NCBI GenBank assembly: GCA_023133315.1
Contig: JAGLWR010000028.1
Span: forward strand, 1 to 11,089
Source: Methanomicrobia archaeon
GTDB lineage: Archaea; Methanobacteriota_B; Thermococci; Methanofastidiosales; B48-G16
Length of the DNA: 11,089 nucleotides
Reading direction: 5' to 3'
The notes below the pieces were generated by a model that was not told the origin of the DNA, made no database searches, and was given only the letters and a program-made list of their open reading frames with translations. This document shows, piece after piece, positions 1 through 7,554 of the stretch (position 1 is the stretch's first letter; every line of letters begins with the position of its first letter). A program made the translations under genes and the position numbers.

Positions 1-3000
1 TGTTCTCTCATCAGTGTTATATCAACATCGGTAGTCGTTACTCCTGGATTGACATACACGTTATCCACTTCGTTGGGCTCGTATCTGGGTGTTCCGGAAA
101 CCTGTTCGGCATGGACAGTATACGATCCTGTAATTATCGGCACCGGTACGAGAGGCATTAAGTACATTCCATCGGCCTCGGTAAATACCGAGATTGAGAA
201 TGATGGCGTAGGAGTGAGCCACGCCCTCACCGTAGCATTTTCTATCTCTTCCAATGGATCGTACACATCATCCTGGTCAAAGTCTTCATATATCCTTCCG
301 GATATACTTCCTGTCTCTGCATCCATGGCAAAGTTCTCCGTATTCCATCCTGAGTCTATAAAGACGTTATGCTGGGCATTCTGGAACAGATCAACTGTTA
401 CGTCGACCAGGTGACTCATTTCAGATGTTATATCTGTTAATATATAATATCCATACGAATCCGTGGTCGTTGTCGGATTCAAAGTTACGACCGCATTTCT
501 AATACCTTCTGTCACGGTATTTTCTCCGGTTCCTATGCAGTCATACGCCCCATCAGGCTCGAAGGGATTGGCTGGATCAGGACCATCGTAGTCTCCTGCT
601 ACATTACATATGTCAAGATCGTAAACAGGATCTCCTCCCGATAGATCTCCGACATCACCTACGGCTATACCACCGTCGAAGAAAACAACTCCCTGGAGTA
701 TTCCGTAATCCATCGAAGTCAGGAGCTCCATTGAGAAGTCCTGCCAAGTATGATTCCACGGCGTATCACTGTTCAATCCAACGTTTCTCTGCGGTTGTGG
801 CTTGTAACCGTTCGCTGTGGCTACCAATGTATGAATTGCAGGATACGTAGAACCCACAGGCATATATGGCGCAAGTTGCCCTATTATATAGTACCCTACA
901 TCGTCTGTCGGACACTGTCTGTACGCTCCAGGCAACCACACCTTTGCATTATCATCTCTATCCGTAAGTCTTTCATTTGGACTGCCGGGTGCATAAACCA
1001 ACCCCTCAATCCATCCGTCAGGAACTGTCTGAAGACCGCAGCATGGAATGTGGTTTCCATCGTCGTCTGTTATATCTTCTTCAGTTCCCTTATTGTCGTA
1101 GTCCCAATTATTATAGGTATTCGTTGTGAATACACCGTATGCCATCTCATGATCTATATGTGTAAATTTAAGCCAGTATCTGGCGTCATTACCATTTGGC
1201 AGTAACGGCACGTCTGCGAATATGAAGTTATAGTCAACTCCAAGCGGTGTATACGTGTACGTGTCGGTAGTCGAGATCGTAGTCATCTCCAATCCCGGTA
1301 TTTCTACAGTCACACCGCCAATTTCTTCTCCCGCATCATAAGTACCGCTTATATCGGCATCGACATACACTATTCCGAGAACTACACCCGTATTCCCAAG
1401 CTCTTTGCACAGCTCGAAATCATTGTCCTCGTTTATCTCGTTAAATTCAACAGTTATGTTATTCAGGCACTTTGCAGGATAATTTGTTTTCGCTGCATTG
1501 ACTGTGTATTCTGTCTCGTCCAGATGTACCTTCGGCGTTGATACTGAACATTCTATCAGGTAGTATCCCTCCAAATCCGTATTATCTATGGTTGGGGTCT
1601 CTGTGGCGTCATAATTATACGTTGCTACCTCATTCGTCATTAAGGGATTCGGGTTCGTTCTCTGCTTCGTTCCGTTCACATCGGCATCCACTATAGGTTT
1701 GTAAGTATCGCAGTCTAACACGAATCCGTCTATGAATCCAAACCACCTGAACAATGTAGTTACACCCAGAGGTGTTACAACGTTCCACGTTACAGGGATC
1801 GACGTCCACGTTCTCCAGCAGCTGTCCTTTTCATACCAGAGTGTATACCATAATCCTAGGAAAACTTCATTTATAGGTAGAACTCCATTTTGCTGATCAT
1901 TGAACTCATATTCTCCACCGTCTACCGTATTTTTCTGCCAGTATGGTAACCCTATGCCATTGTCTGGGTTACCTATTGTTACCGTTGCGTTCTTTAAATA
2001 TAAGTCACCTACTATGTCTGTAAAGGTTTTATCTTCATGCACCTCTCCTTCTATCCCTCTAGCTTTTCTGGAAAGATCGAAGTTTATATTTGGAGTTTCT
2101 GAATGGACTGTAACAGTGCTTGGGTATATCTCTGGATCGTATGTTTCTATCAAACCATATACATCGCTTTCATACCACAGTGCTCTCGCTCTTAAAGCGT
2201 AATTACCAGCTGGTATTCCCCATGGAGCATTGTTCACAATTATTGCTCCTAGCGGTGGAGGGGGTGCAACTCCGAAGTTCCATACTAGATAGTATCCTTC
2301 TATATCACTTACAACATTATAGCTCGTATTCTGCACCCATACCTCGGCGTTGCTGCCGTATAATGAAAGATATAGGTCTACATATCCTGATATTAATCCA
2401 TCAGGTCCTCCTGCAGGGGGTGTTGTTCCGTCCTTTTTGTTTAGAGGATAGTTAAATGACCACCCTAGGAACGGTACTGTAGTTTCAAAGGCTCTTCTAT
2501 CCGCCCACCAGACCTCTATGTTATTATCAAATAGATATCTTAGCGTAGAAGGACTCGGCGGAATCGGATACTCCCATTTTTCTTTATAGAATCCGGAATA
2601 CTCTGCCGTTCCTGTATATCTGTTCCAGAACATGTCCCAATCATGCGTTATACGTACATTTAAGATGGTATAATACCCTGTTGAATCTGCAATAGAGGAA
2701 TAGTTATCGTCGTTTGATGTAGGATCTGTTGACTTTCCTGAAAGTTTTACCACTGCCTCGAATAATGAAGTCTCGTTGGGATCGAAATTTGAGTTATCAT
2801 TAGCATCGTCCCACACAGACCCTTCTATCCTTCCTATCTTTCTTGTAGCTCCGAAGTTTTTATTGATGAGAGACTGGATGTCTACTCTCTCAAACATGTC
2901 GTGATAGTTCGGCACTAATGGTGTCGCATACTCCCATACCAAGTGATCTCCTTTAGGAATACCAGTGATAAGGTATGTACCGAGAGCATCTGTAATGTTC

Positions 3001-5483
3001 AACGCCCATGCAGTTGTATAAGATGCTGGGACACCATCGTAGAACGGCACATATCCCGCGGGTGCTCCTTCCAGAGGCACGGTCACAACATGACCTGGCA
3101 ACGGCTTATTTTTATCCTTGTCGTATACCGTACCTTTAAGATCGCCTGTTAACTTATTAATCTGAATATTTAACGGTGTAGGGGGTATTCCCAATGATAA
3201 ATCAGTGACATCCATATCTACCGTCGTTTGAACATTTGAATGAGCTATGAAGTATCCTGGAGCGTCTGCAGTGACGACGTGTCCCGGCGGTCCGGCTTTT
3301 ATGACGAGCGTATCGTACTGACCGTAAATATCTTGAGTATCCGCAATGCTGACGTAATATCCGTACGAATCTGTGAATACACTGTCTTTTCCGGATACAG
3401 TCATCTCTGCATCTTTCACCCCTTCTCCCTCGTTGCTGAATCCGAACGATGCATTCCAGTCGTACCATATGTATCCTGATACCGATCCGGTGATTTTACC
3501 AGCTGCATCATCTGGAAGTCTGAAATCAACTATTGTAACGTTTCCATACGTTACCTGTTGACTTATCTTTGCCTTATTATCGTAATTCGGGAATCCAGCA
3601 AGATCCCATGTATAATCTTCTGCGTGTACCGTATAACTTCCTATCGGTACCTCGACAAACTCGTAAAATCCATTGCTATCCGTATACGTCTCTCTTCCCG
3701 CACACGTTACCTTTATATCGGCTATTCCCTGGTCTGTATCCCATTCCGTAACTTTTCCTTTGAGTATTCCCGTATGTTTCTTTATATGGAACTCCTGCCA
3801 TACTGTCGTCTGCGGTACTGGCTTGACATACTCTGTAGTTGAGAAATAGCCACTTTTTGATACTTTTAATAAATATTCTGTCGTTTTATACGCAAATCCT
3901 TCGACATCGTCCCACCACGACCATCTCTTGACGGGGAGGTTCTCGATGACGTAATATCCAAATGAATCTGTAGTCGTGGATATTCCTGAATTTGGAATCT
4001 CAACGGTGGCGTTAGCTACAGGTATCCAGTCGCTGTCATACTGTAATACCCTCCCGAAGATGGTGCACGGATTTTCGTCCAAGACAAAGTCCTGAATTAT
4101 ATCCTGTCCTATGGTACACACAACTAGAGCTTTCTTCGATTTGTGATCGAGCAGTCCTGTTGCATCTGGTTCGGGATCAGAGGCAACGACCCAGTACGTA
4201 CCGCACGGTACGCCTATGAATATATAGTATCCAGCTTTATCTGTGGTTATTTCGAGTCCTAATCCAGGTATTTCTACCTCTGCGTACTCTATGGGCGCAC
4301 CATTAGAGACTATTCCAGAAATATCGTTCTCACACTCCTGAGAAGCCACATCCATCTGGAAACTGAGTGTTTCAGTCTGTCCTGCGTGAATATACTGTGC
4401 ATATACGGGCGGGAATGAGTTCGGAGGGTTGAAATTACCCGATGGGTCTCCTCCTGCAGGATTAGTCGCATCATCATAGTAGTACACTTCTGTACCGTAT
4501 CCCTGTGCTTTTGCCACGACTGTGTACATTCCTGCGGGTATCTGCTCTATTTTATAATACCCCGATGCATCAGTCGTCGCCGAAAGATTCAATCCTGGTA
4601 TCGATACTATTGCATTAGGAATCGGATTCGTAGCCATATCCCGTACAAAACCTTCCAGTTTTCCTGGATTTAATGTTAATGAGAAATCTAGAACTTTGGA
4701 ACCGAGATCTGTATTTATTCCGTATATGGTCTTGAATTGAGGTGAGTACTCCTCTCTTGTCACTCTTATCTCATAATTACCTTTCTGAAGACCTTTTAAA
4801 ACATAATTTCCAAATCTATCGGTAAATCCTTCTATTATGTGCTGTCCATCTGGTGGTCCTGGTGGAAGAAATGCATCGTGAACAGCGCTTGCCAGCGCCC
4901 AAGGCGCTGTGGTTCCTCTCGGATACGCGATGACTCGTGCTCCTATGATCGGAGCTCCCGATGTATCTGTGACTCTCCCGATAACTGCATCCGCCCTTTC
5001 CAGGAAGGTACCATTACAATCGAATCCTGGAGCATAAATATCAATATTCCTCGTTTTTGTAACGTATCCGTCCATTCTGAACGTTAAATAGTGTTTTCCA
5101 AAGAACGTGGCGAACGGACCTGCCGCCCATGCCCCATTAGGTGCCATTGTTGTCGCAATCGGAACCGGGTTATCGTCAAAATACACACTGACCCCTACCA
5201 ATGCCTCATTAGGAACCAGGAAACTACCATCATCCTCTGTACCTGCCGGATTAAACCACGGATCCCAGTCGTCGTTGGGATCTATAATCCCATCAAAGAG
5301 TAACCCGTTTTTATACGTGTCTCCGCCTATGTCTTCAAAAATAGATCCATTTATACTAAAAGCAGGAATCATTAATGCAGCGGGCTGCGCCTTAACTGTA
5401 TCTATATTATTTATACTAATTACACTCAGCAAAAAAGCTACACACACACAAATACTCATATACTTCTTTATTTCTAACTTCAT
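1..5483 (-). CDS. Giant secreted multi-domain protein of tandem CarboxypepD_reg-like repeats (3' end outside window)
   Basis: The minus-strand frame from the ATG at 5483 stays open to the left edge, giving at least 1,827 codons without a stop. The start is preceded by GGAGGG with a 6-nt spacer. Residues 1-32 form a signal peptide: basic n-region (KLEIKK), hydrophobic core around 9-24 and a likely cleavage after TVKA. The mature part repeats a beta-sandwich pattern: G-x-V/I, then a small-residue 'A-x-V-x-I-P', then T-D-x-x-G-Y-Y, then P-x-G-x-Y-x-V. I count about 15 units, for example TDASGYYKIEQIPAGMY and TDSNGFYEFVEVPIGSY. This is the hallmark of carboxypeptidase regulatory-like (transthyretin-fold) domains. 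Three units contain acidic calcium-type loops. No catalytic motif is visible. By family analogy it is a cell-surface or extracellular structural/adhesive protein. Whether it ends in an anchor (C-terminal membrane helix or sorting signal) lies beyond the window. Confident on frame and domain type; function is inferred. Confidence 0.93.
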   Translation of the reverse strand, partial: MKLEIKKYMSICVCVAFLLSVISINNIDTVKAQPAALMIPAFSINGSIFEDIGGDTYKNGLLFDGIIDPNDDWDPWFNPAGTEDDGSFLVPNEALVGVSVYFDDNPVPIATTMAPNGAWAAGPFATFFGKHYLTFRMDGYVTKTRNIDIYAPGFDCNGTFLERADAVIGRVTDTSGAPIIGARVIAYPRGTTAPWALASAVHDAFLPPGPPDGQHIIEGFTDRFGNYVLKGLQKGNYEIRVTREEYSPQFKTIYGINTDLGSKVLDFSLTLNPGKLEGFVRDMATNPIPNAIVSIPGLNLSATTDASGYYKIEQIPAGMYTVVAKAQGYGTEVYYYDDATNPAGGDPSGNFNPPNSFPPVYAQYIHAGQTETLSFQMDVASQECENDISGIVSNGAPIEYAEVEIPGLGLEITTDKAGYYIFIGVPCGTYWVVASDPEPDATGLLDHKSKKALVVCTIGQDIIQDFVLDENPCTIFGRVLQYDSDWIPVANATVEIPNSGISTTTDSFGYYVIENLPVKRWSWWDDVEGFAYKTTEYLLKVSKSGYFSTTEYVKPVPQTTVWQEFHIKKHTGILKGKVTEWDTDQGIADIKVTCAGRETYTDSNGFYEFVEVPIGSYTVHAEDYTWDLAGFPNYDNKAKISQQVTYGNVTIVDFRLPDDAAGKITGSVSGYIWYDWNASFGFSNEGEGVKDAEMTVSGKDSVFTDSYGYYVSIADTQDIYGQYDTLVIKAGPPGHVVTADAPGYFIAHSNVQTTVDMDVTDLSLGIPPTPLNIQINKLTGDLKGTVYDKDKNKPLPGHVVTVPLEGAPAGYVPFYDGVPASYTTAWALNITDALGTYLITGIPKGDHLVWEYATPLVPNYHDMFERVDIQSLINKNFGATRKIGRIEGSVWDDANDNSNFDPNETSLFEAVVKLSGKSTDPTSNDDNYSSIADSTGYYTILNVRITHDWDMFWNRYTGTAEYSGFYKEKWEYPIPPSPSTLRYLFDNNIEVWWADRRAFETTVPFLGWSFNYPLNKKDGTTPPAGGPDGLISGYVDLYLSLYGSNAEVWVQNTSYNVVSDIEGYYLVWNFGVAPPPPLGAIIVNNAPWGIPAGNYALRARALWYESDVYGLIETYDPEIYPSTVTVHSETPNINFDLSRKARGIEGEVHEDKTFTDIVGDLYLKNATVTIGNPDNGIGLPYWQKNTVDGGEYEFNDQQNGVLPINEVFLGLWYTLWYEKDSCWRTWTSIPVTWNVVTPLGVTTLFRWFGFIDGFVLDCDTYKPIVDADVNGTKQRTNPNPLMTNEVATYNYDATETPTIDNTDLEGYYLIECSVSTPKVHLDETEYTVNAAKTNYPAKCLNNITVEFNEINEDNDFELCKELGNTGVVLGIVYVDADISGTYDAGEEIGGVTVEIPGLEMTTISTTDTYTYTPLGVDYNFIFADVPLLPNGNDARYWLKFTHIDHEMAYGVFTTNTYNNWDYDNKGTEEDITDDDGNHIPCCGLQTVPDGWIEGLVYAPGSPNERLTDRDDNAKVWLPGAYRQCPTDDVGYYIIGQLAPYMPVGSTYPAIHTLVATANGYKPQPQRNVGLNSDTPWNHTWQDFSMELLTSMDYGILQGVVFFDGGIAVGDVGDLSGGDPVYDLDICNVAGDYDGPDPANPFEPDGAYDCIGTGENTVTEGIRNAVVTLNPTTTTDSYGYYILTDITSEMSHLVDVTVDLFQNAQHNVFIDSGWNTENFAMDAETGSISGRIYEDFDQDDVYDPLEEIENATVRAWLTPTPSFSISVFTEADGMYLMPLVPVPIITGSYTVHAEQVSGTPRYEPNEVDNVYVNPGVTTTDVDITLMRE

Positions 5484-5484
5484 A

Positions 5485-5496
5485 TCGGTCCCTCCA
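5485..5496 (-). promoter_or_regulatory. Shine-Dalgarno site of the giant surface protein
   Basis: On the minus strand ATGGAGGGACCGAT directly precedes the ATG at 5483. GGAGGG with a spacer of 6 nt is a near-ideal ribosome-binding site and fixes the start at 5483 rather than at the internal Met9. Confidence 0.85.
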
Positions 5497-5598
5497 TTAT
5501 ATTAATTATTTTTATTTTATTTGAATTATCTCTTTCATTTTTCATTTCAATCACTTTGATGTTCAACGGTTGCATATTATACTTCTATTACTCCTTAT

Positions 5599-5620
5599 CC
5601 TTTAAATACTTTTCGGACAG
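5599..5620 (-). promoter_or_regulatory. Proximal archaeal promoter P2 (BRE + TATA) of the giant gene
   Basis: The minus strand reads CTGTCCGAAAAGTATTTAAA, a purine-rich BRE-like element joined to a TATTTAAA TATA box. Transcription would start roughly 25 nt downstream, near 5578, leaving a leader of about 95 nt before the ATG at 5483. That agrees with the strong Shine-Dalgarno site. It shares 17 of 19 aligned core positions with P1. Confidence 0.75.
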
Positions 5621-5677
5621 CATCACTATTTTGCATTGCTCGTTTTTATATTCATCTACTGTATATCAATACTGCAT

Positions 5678-5700
5678 CTATTTAAATAGTTTTCGGTCAG
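5678..5700 (-). promoter_or_regulatory. Distal archaeal promoter P1 (BRE + TATA) of the giant gene
   Basis: The minus strand reads CTGACCGAAAACTATTTAAA followed by TAG. It is the same BRE/TATA arrangement as the proximal promoter, 80 bp further upstream. The predicted start site is near 5658. The near-identity of the two elements suggests tandem promoters, or duplication of a promoter segment. Confidence 0.7.
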
Positions 5701-5741
5701 TAATATTGATGAGCAATAATAAATTGAGGGAATATGTACAA

Positions 5742-5763
5742 TAAACGAACATAGATTCGTTTA
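5742..5763. repeat. Inverted repeat, 8-bp arms, 6-nt loop, upstream of P1
   Basis: TAAACGAA at 5742-5749 and TTCGTTTA at 5756-5763 are perfect reverse complements around a 6-nt spacer. The dyad lies between the aminopeptidase terminator and the distal promoter of the giant gene. That placement suits a regulator-binding site, or a second weak hairpin backing up the terminator. It is not followed by a T-run on the minus strand. Confidence 0.4.
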
Positions 5764-5802
5764 AAAATAAAAAAATGCAGAAATTGTTTTCAACAATTTC
5801 TG
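5764..5802 (-). terminator. Hairpin plus T-run terminator after the NfeD/M18 operon
   Basis: CAGAAATTGTT (5778-5788) and AACAATTTCTG (5792-5802) form a perfect 11-bp stem with a 3-nt loop. On the minus strand the stem begins one base after the aminopeptidase stop codon (TAA, 5806-5804) and is followed by a long T-rich tract (about 5777-5764). The design resembles a bacterial intrinsic terminator, although the stem is A/T-rich. Archaeal RNA polymerase terminates at T-runs alone, so the T-tract may do most of the work. Confidence 0.75.
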
Positions 5803-5803
5803 T

Positions 5804-7141
5804 TTATTCTTTGTAGAAAGCTTTGTAGGCTCTATACGTTTCGTAAATATCTGCTTTGGAAGCTACCTCGAAGGGAGAGTGCATTCCCAGAATAGCCGGA
5901 CCGCAGTCTATGACATCCATGTTATAGTTCGCCAAGAATTTTGCTATTGTTCCTCCTCCACCTTCATCAACTTTTCCCAGTTCGGCGGCCTGCCAGGTTA
6001 TATTATCTTTGTTAAATATACGCCTTATTTCTGCTGCAAACTCTGCTGTTGTCTCATTTGTTGAGTATTTTCCTCCTGAACCTGTGTATCTCTCTACAAC
6101 AACGCCGTACCCAAGTTTTGCGGCATTGTGTTTCTCCTGCGCATCTTTGAACGTTGGGTTCAATGCGGCTGCTACATCTGCGGAAAGTACTTTGGAGTTT
6201 TCAAAAACAGAAACGAGATCTCTCAATTGTGGAGAGTCCATGATCTTTATCAGAAAATTCTCAAATGCCTTTGATTTCATTCCTGTCGCTCCTTCGCTTC
6301 CTATCTCCTCCCTGTCTACGGCTATAAGAACACAGGTATACTCAGGATTTTCAGTCTCGAGGATCGCTTTCAGCGACGTAAACGCACAGATTCTATCATC
6401 GTGTCCGTATGCACCTACACAGCTTTTATCAATTCCGACGTCACGAGCCTTGAAGTTCGGTACAAACTGGATCTCTGCAGAAACTAGATCTTCTTCTTCT
6501 ATGCCGTAAGTTTTCTCAAGAAGTTCCAATATAAACCCTTTCACTTTTTCTTTCTCTTTCCCTTTATCTTCCTTTCTCATCGATCCGAAAAGTATATTCA
6601 ATTCTTCTCCGGCGATCCCTTCAAAGAACTTCTTCTCTCCTTGAATTTTTTTTGCGAGATGGGGAAGAAGGTCACACACCGTAAATACGGGATCTCCAGG
6701 ATCCTCGCCTAAAACTATGTTAAGTTTTTCTCCATTCTCCTTCACAATTACTCCATGCATCGCTAACGGTATGGAAACCCACTGGTATTTTTTTATGCCA
6801 CCATAATAATGAGTTTTTAAAAGAGCAAGTTCCTCTTCTTCGTACACAGGATTGGGCTTTAAATCCAGTCTTGGAGAGTCTACGTGGGAAGCTACTATTC
6901 TAAGACCTTCCTTAAGATCTTTTTTACCCCTTACAACTAATATAACAGATTTATTCCTGTTTACCTCATAAATCTTATCTCCACCTTTTTCTATCGGCAA
7001 AAATCCACTTTTCTCAGCCGTAGAAACTATGTAGTCTACAGCTTCCCTCTCAGTTTTACATCTGCTCAGAAAATCGCAGTATTCACTGCAGAATTTAAAT
7101 ACTTTCTCTTTATCGAGTTTTAACCATGCAGTCTCTTTCAT
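5804..7141 (-). CDS. M18 family metallo-aminopeptidase (aspartyl aminopeptidase type)
   Basis: This 445-residue protein is a near full-length M18 peptidase, a cytosolic di-metal exopeptidase that removes N-terminal, often acidic or hydrophobic, residues from peptides. Visible active-site motifs are ASHVDSPRLDLKPNP (H86, D88), GHDDR (bridging-metal Asp around 248), DREEIGSEG (general base E278, ligand E279), LSADVAAALNP (D322) and GMHSPFE (H421). All five expected ligand positions are present, so it should be active. Two starts are possible: GTG at 7150 or ATG at 7141. I prefer ATG because GAGGTGA sits 5 nt before it and actually contains the GTG. The gene overlaps the 3' end of the NfeD-like gene by 32 bp, implying co-transcription and coupled translation. 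Its sequence style recalls bacterial (clostridial/Thermotoga-like) M18 enzymes, so acquisition by transfer is possible but untested. Confidence 0.93.
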   Translation of the reverse strand: MKETAWLKLDKEKVFKFCSEYCDFLSRCKTEREAVDYIVSTAEKSGFLPIEKGGDKIYEVNRNKSVILVVRGKKDLKEGLRIVASHVDSPRLDLKPNPVYEEEELALLKTHYYGGIKKYQWVSIPLAMHGVIVKENGEKLNIVLGEDPGDPVFTVCDLLPHLAKKIQGEKKFFEGIAGEELNILFGSMRKEDKGKEKEKVKGFILELLEKTYGIEEEDLVSAEIQFVPNFKARDVGIDKSCVGAYGHDDRICAFTSLKAILETENPEYTCVLIAVDREEIGSEGATGMKSKAFENFLIKIMDSPQLRDLVSVFENSKVLSADVAAALNPTFKDAQEKHNAAKLGYGVVVERYTGSGGKYSTNETTAEFAAEIRRIFNKDNITWQAAELGKVDEGGGGTIAKFLANYNMDVIDCGPAILGMHSPFEVASKADIYETYRAYKAFYKE

Positions 7142-7505
7142 TACGTTCACCTCTGTACTTTTCTACCTTCAAAAACAATCCTTCAATACTTTTTACAATT
7201 ACTTTTTCTTCTTTTCTGATGAACTCATCGCTTTCTGCTTTCCAGAACTCAGTTCCAATTTTTATCTGCCCCGTAGGGTTGATATCCTCTACTACTAACC
7301 CTACCCGATTTATAAGACTTTCCATCCCGAGAAGGCTCTTTTTATCCAGTATGTGCCACACCTTGGTCACAATAAAAATATCCTTTATTATTAATATAGA
7401 AATAAGAATTAAAAAATATCTGAAAGGAAACCTAGTAATAATATAGATCGCGATGAGTCCTATCTCATCGAGAAGTAACGCGAAGAGCATCAGTTTTTCT
7501 TTCAT
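7110..7505 (-). CDS. Short NfeD-like membrane protein with C-terminal OB-fold
   Basis: A 131-residue protein. Two hydrophobic segments (about 5-24 and 28-47) should span the membrane. Residues about 65-115 match the soluble NfeD C-terminal OB domain: LINRVGLVVEDINPTGQIKI, then 'EFWKAESDEFIRKEEKVIVKSIEG', then LFLKVEKY. NfeD proteins usually pair with stomatin/SPFH proteins or a ClpP-class membrane protease. Neither is next to it here. Instead it leads an apparent two-gene unit with the M18 aminopeptidase, overlapping it by 32 bp. The open frame could extend upstream to 7556, but that would overlap the divergent pcm start. The shorter start at 7505 begins just before the first hydrophobic helix and lies about 24 nt from a TATA box, so I chose it. 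The last 15 or so residues are charged and lie in the region overlapping the aminopeptidase gene. Confidence 0.82.
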   Translation of the reverse strand: MKEKLMLFALLLDEIGLIAIYIITRFPFRYFLILISILIIKDIFIVTKVWHILDKKSLLGMESLINRVGLVVEDINPTGQIKIGTEFWKAESDEFIRKEEKVIVKSIEGLFLKVEKYRGERNERDCMVKTR

Positions 7506-7515
7506 ACACTCACTA

Positions 7516-7541
7516 CCTGAAAAATTATAAAAACTTTCTCT
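7516..7541. promoter_or_regulatory. Shared divergent TATA region between the NfeD-like gene and pcm
   Basis: The 49-bp gap between the two starts holds one strong A/T box, TTATAAAAA at 7525-7533. Its centre is about 26 nt from the pcm ATG (7555) and about 24 nt from the NfeD-like ATG (7505). These are the distances expected for leaderless archaeal transcripts in both directions. Purine-rich BRE-like sequence flanks it on each reading strand: CTGAAAAA for plus and GAGAGAAAG for minus. The pcm start has no Shine-Dalgarno site in the expected window. Confidence 0.6.
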
Positions 7542-7554
7542 CATTAGAGTACAC

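Noticed and set aside
49..5505. Numerous plus-strand open frames of 60-150 codons opposite the giant gene
   Set aside because: They are shadows of one unbroken minus-strand frame with a signal peptide, Shine-Dalgarno site and regular domain repeats. The plus-strand translations show no family motifs and lack ribosome sites.
5556..5744. Plus-strand 62-codon open frame in the intergenic region
   Set aside because: It is A/T-rich and Tyr/Ser-heavy, with no Shine-Dalgarno site, and it crosses both promoters of the giant gene.
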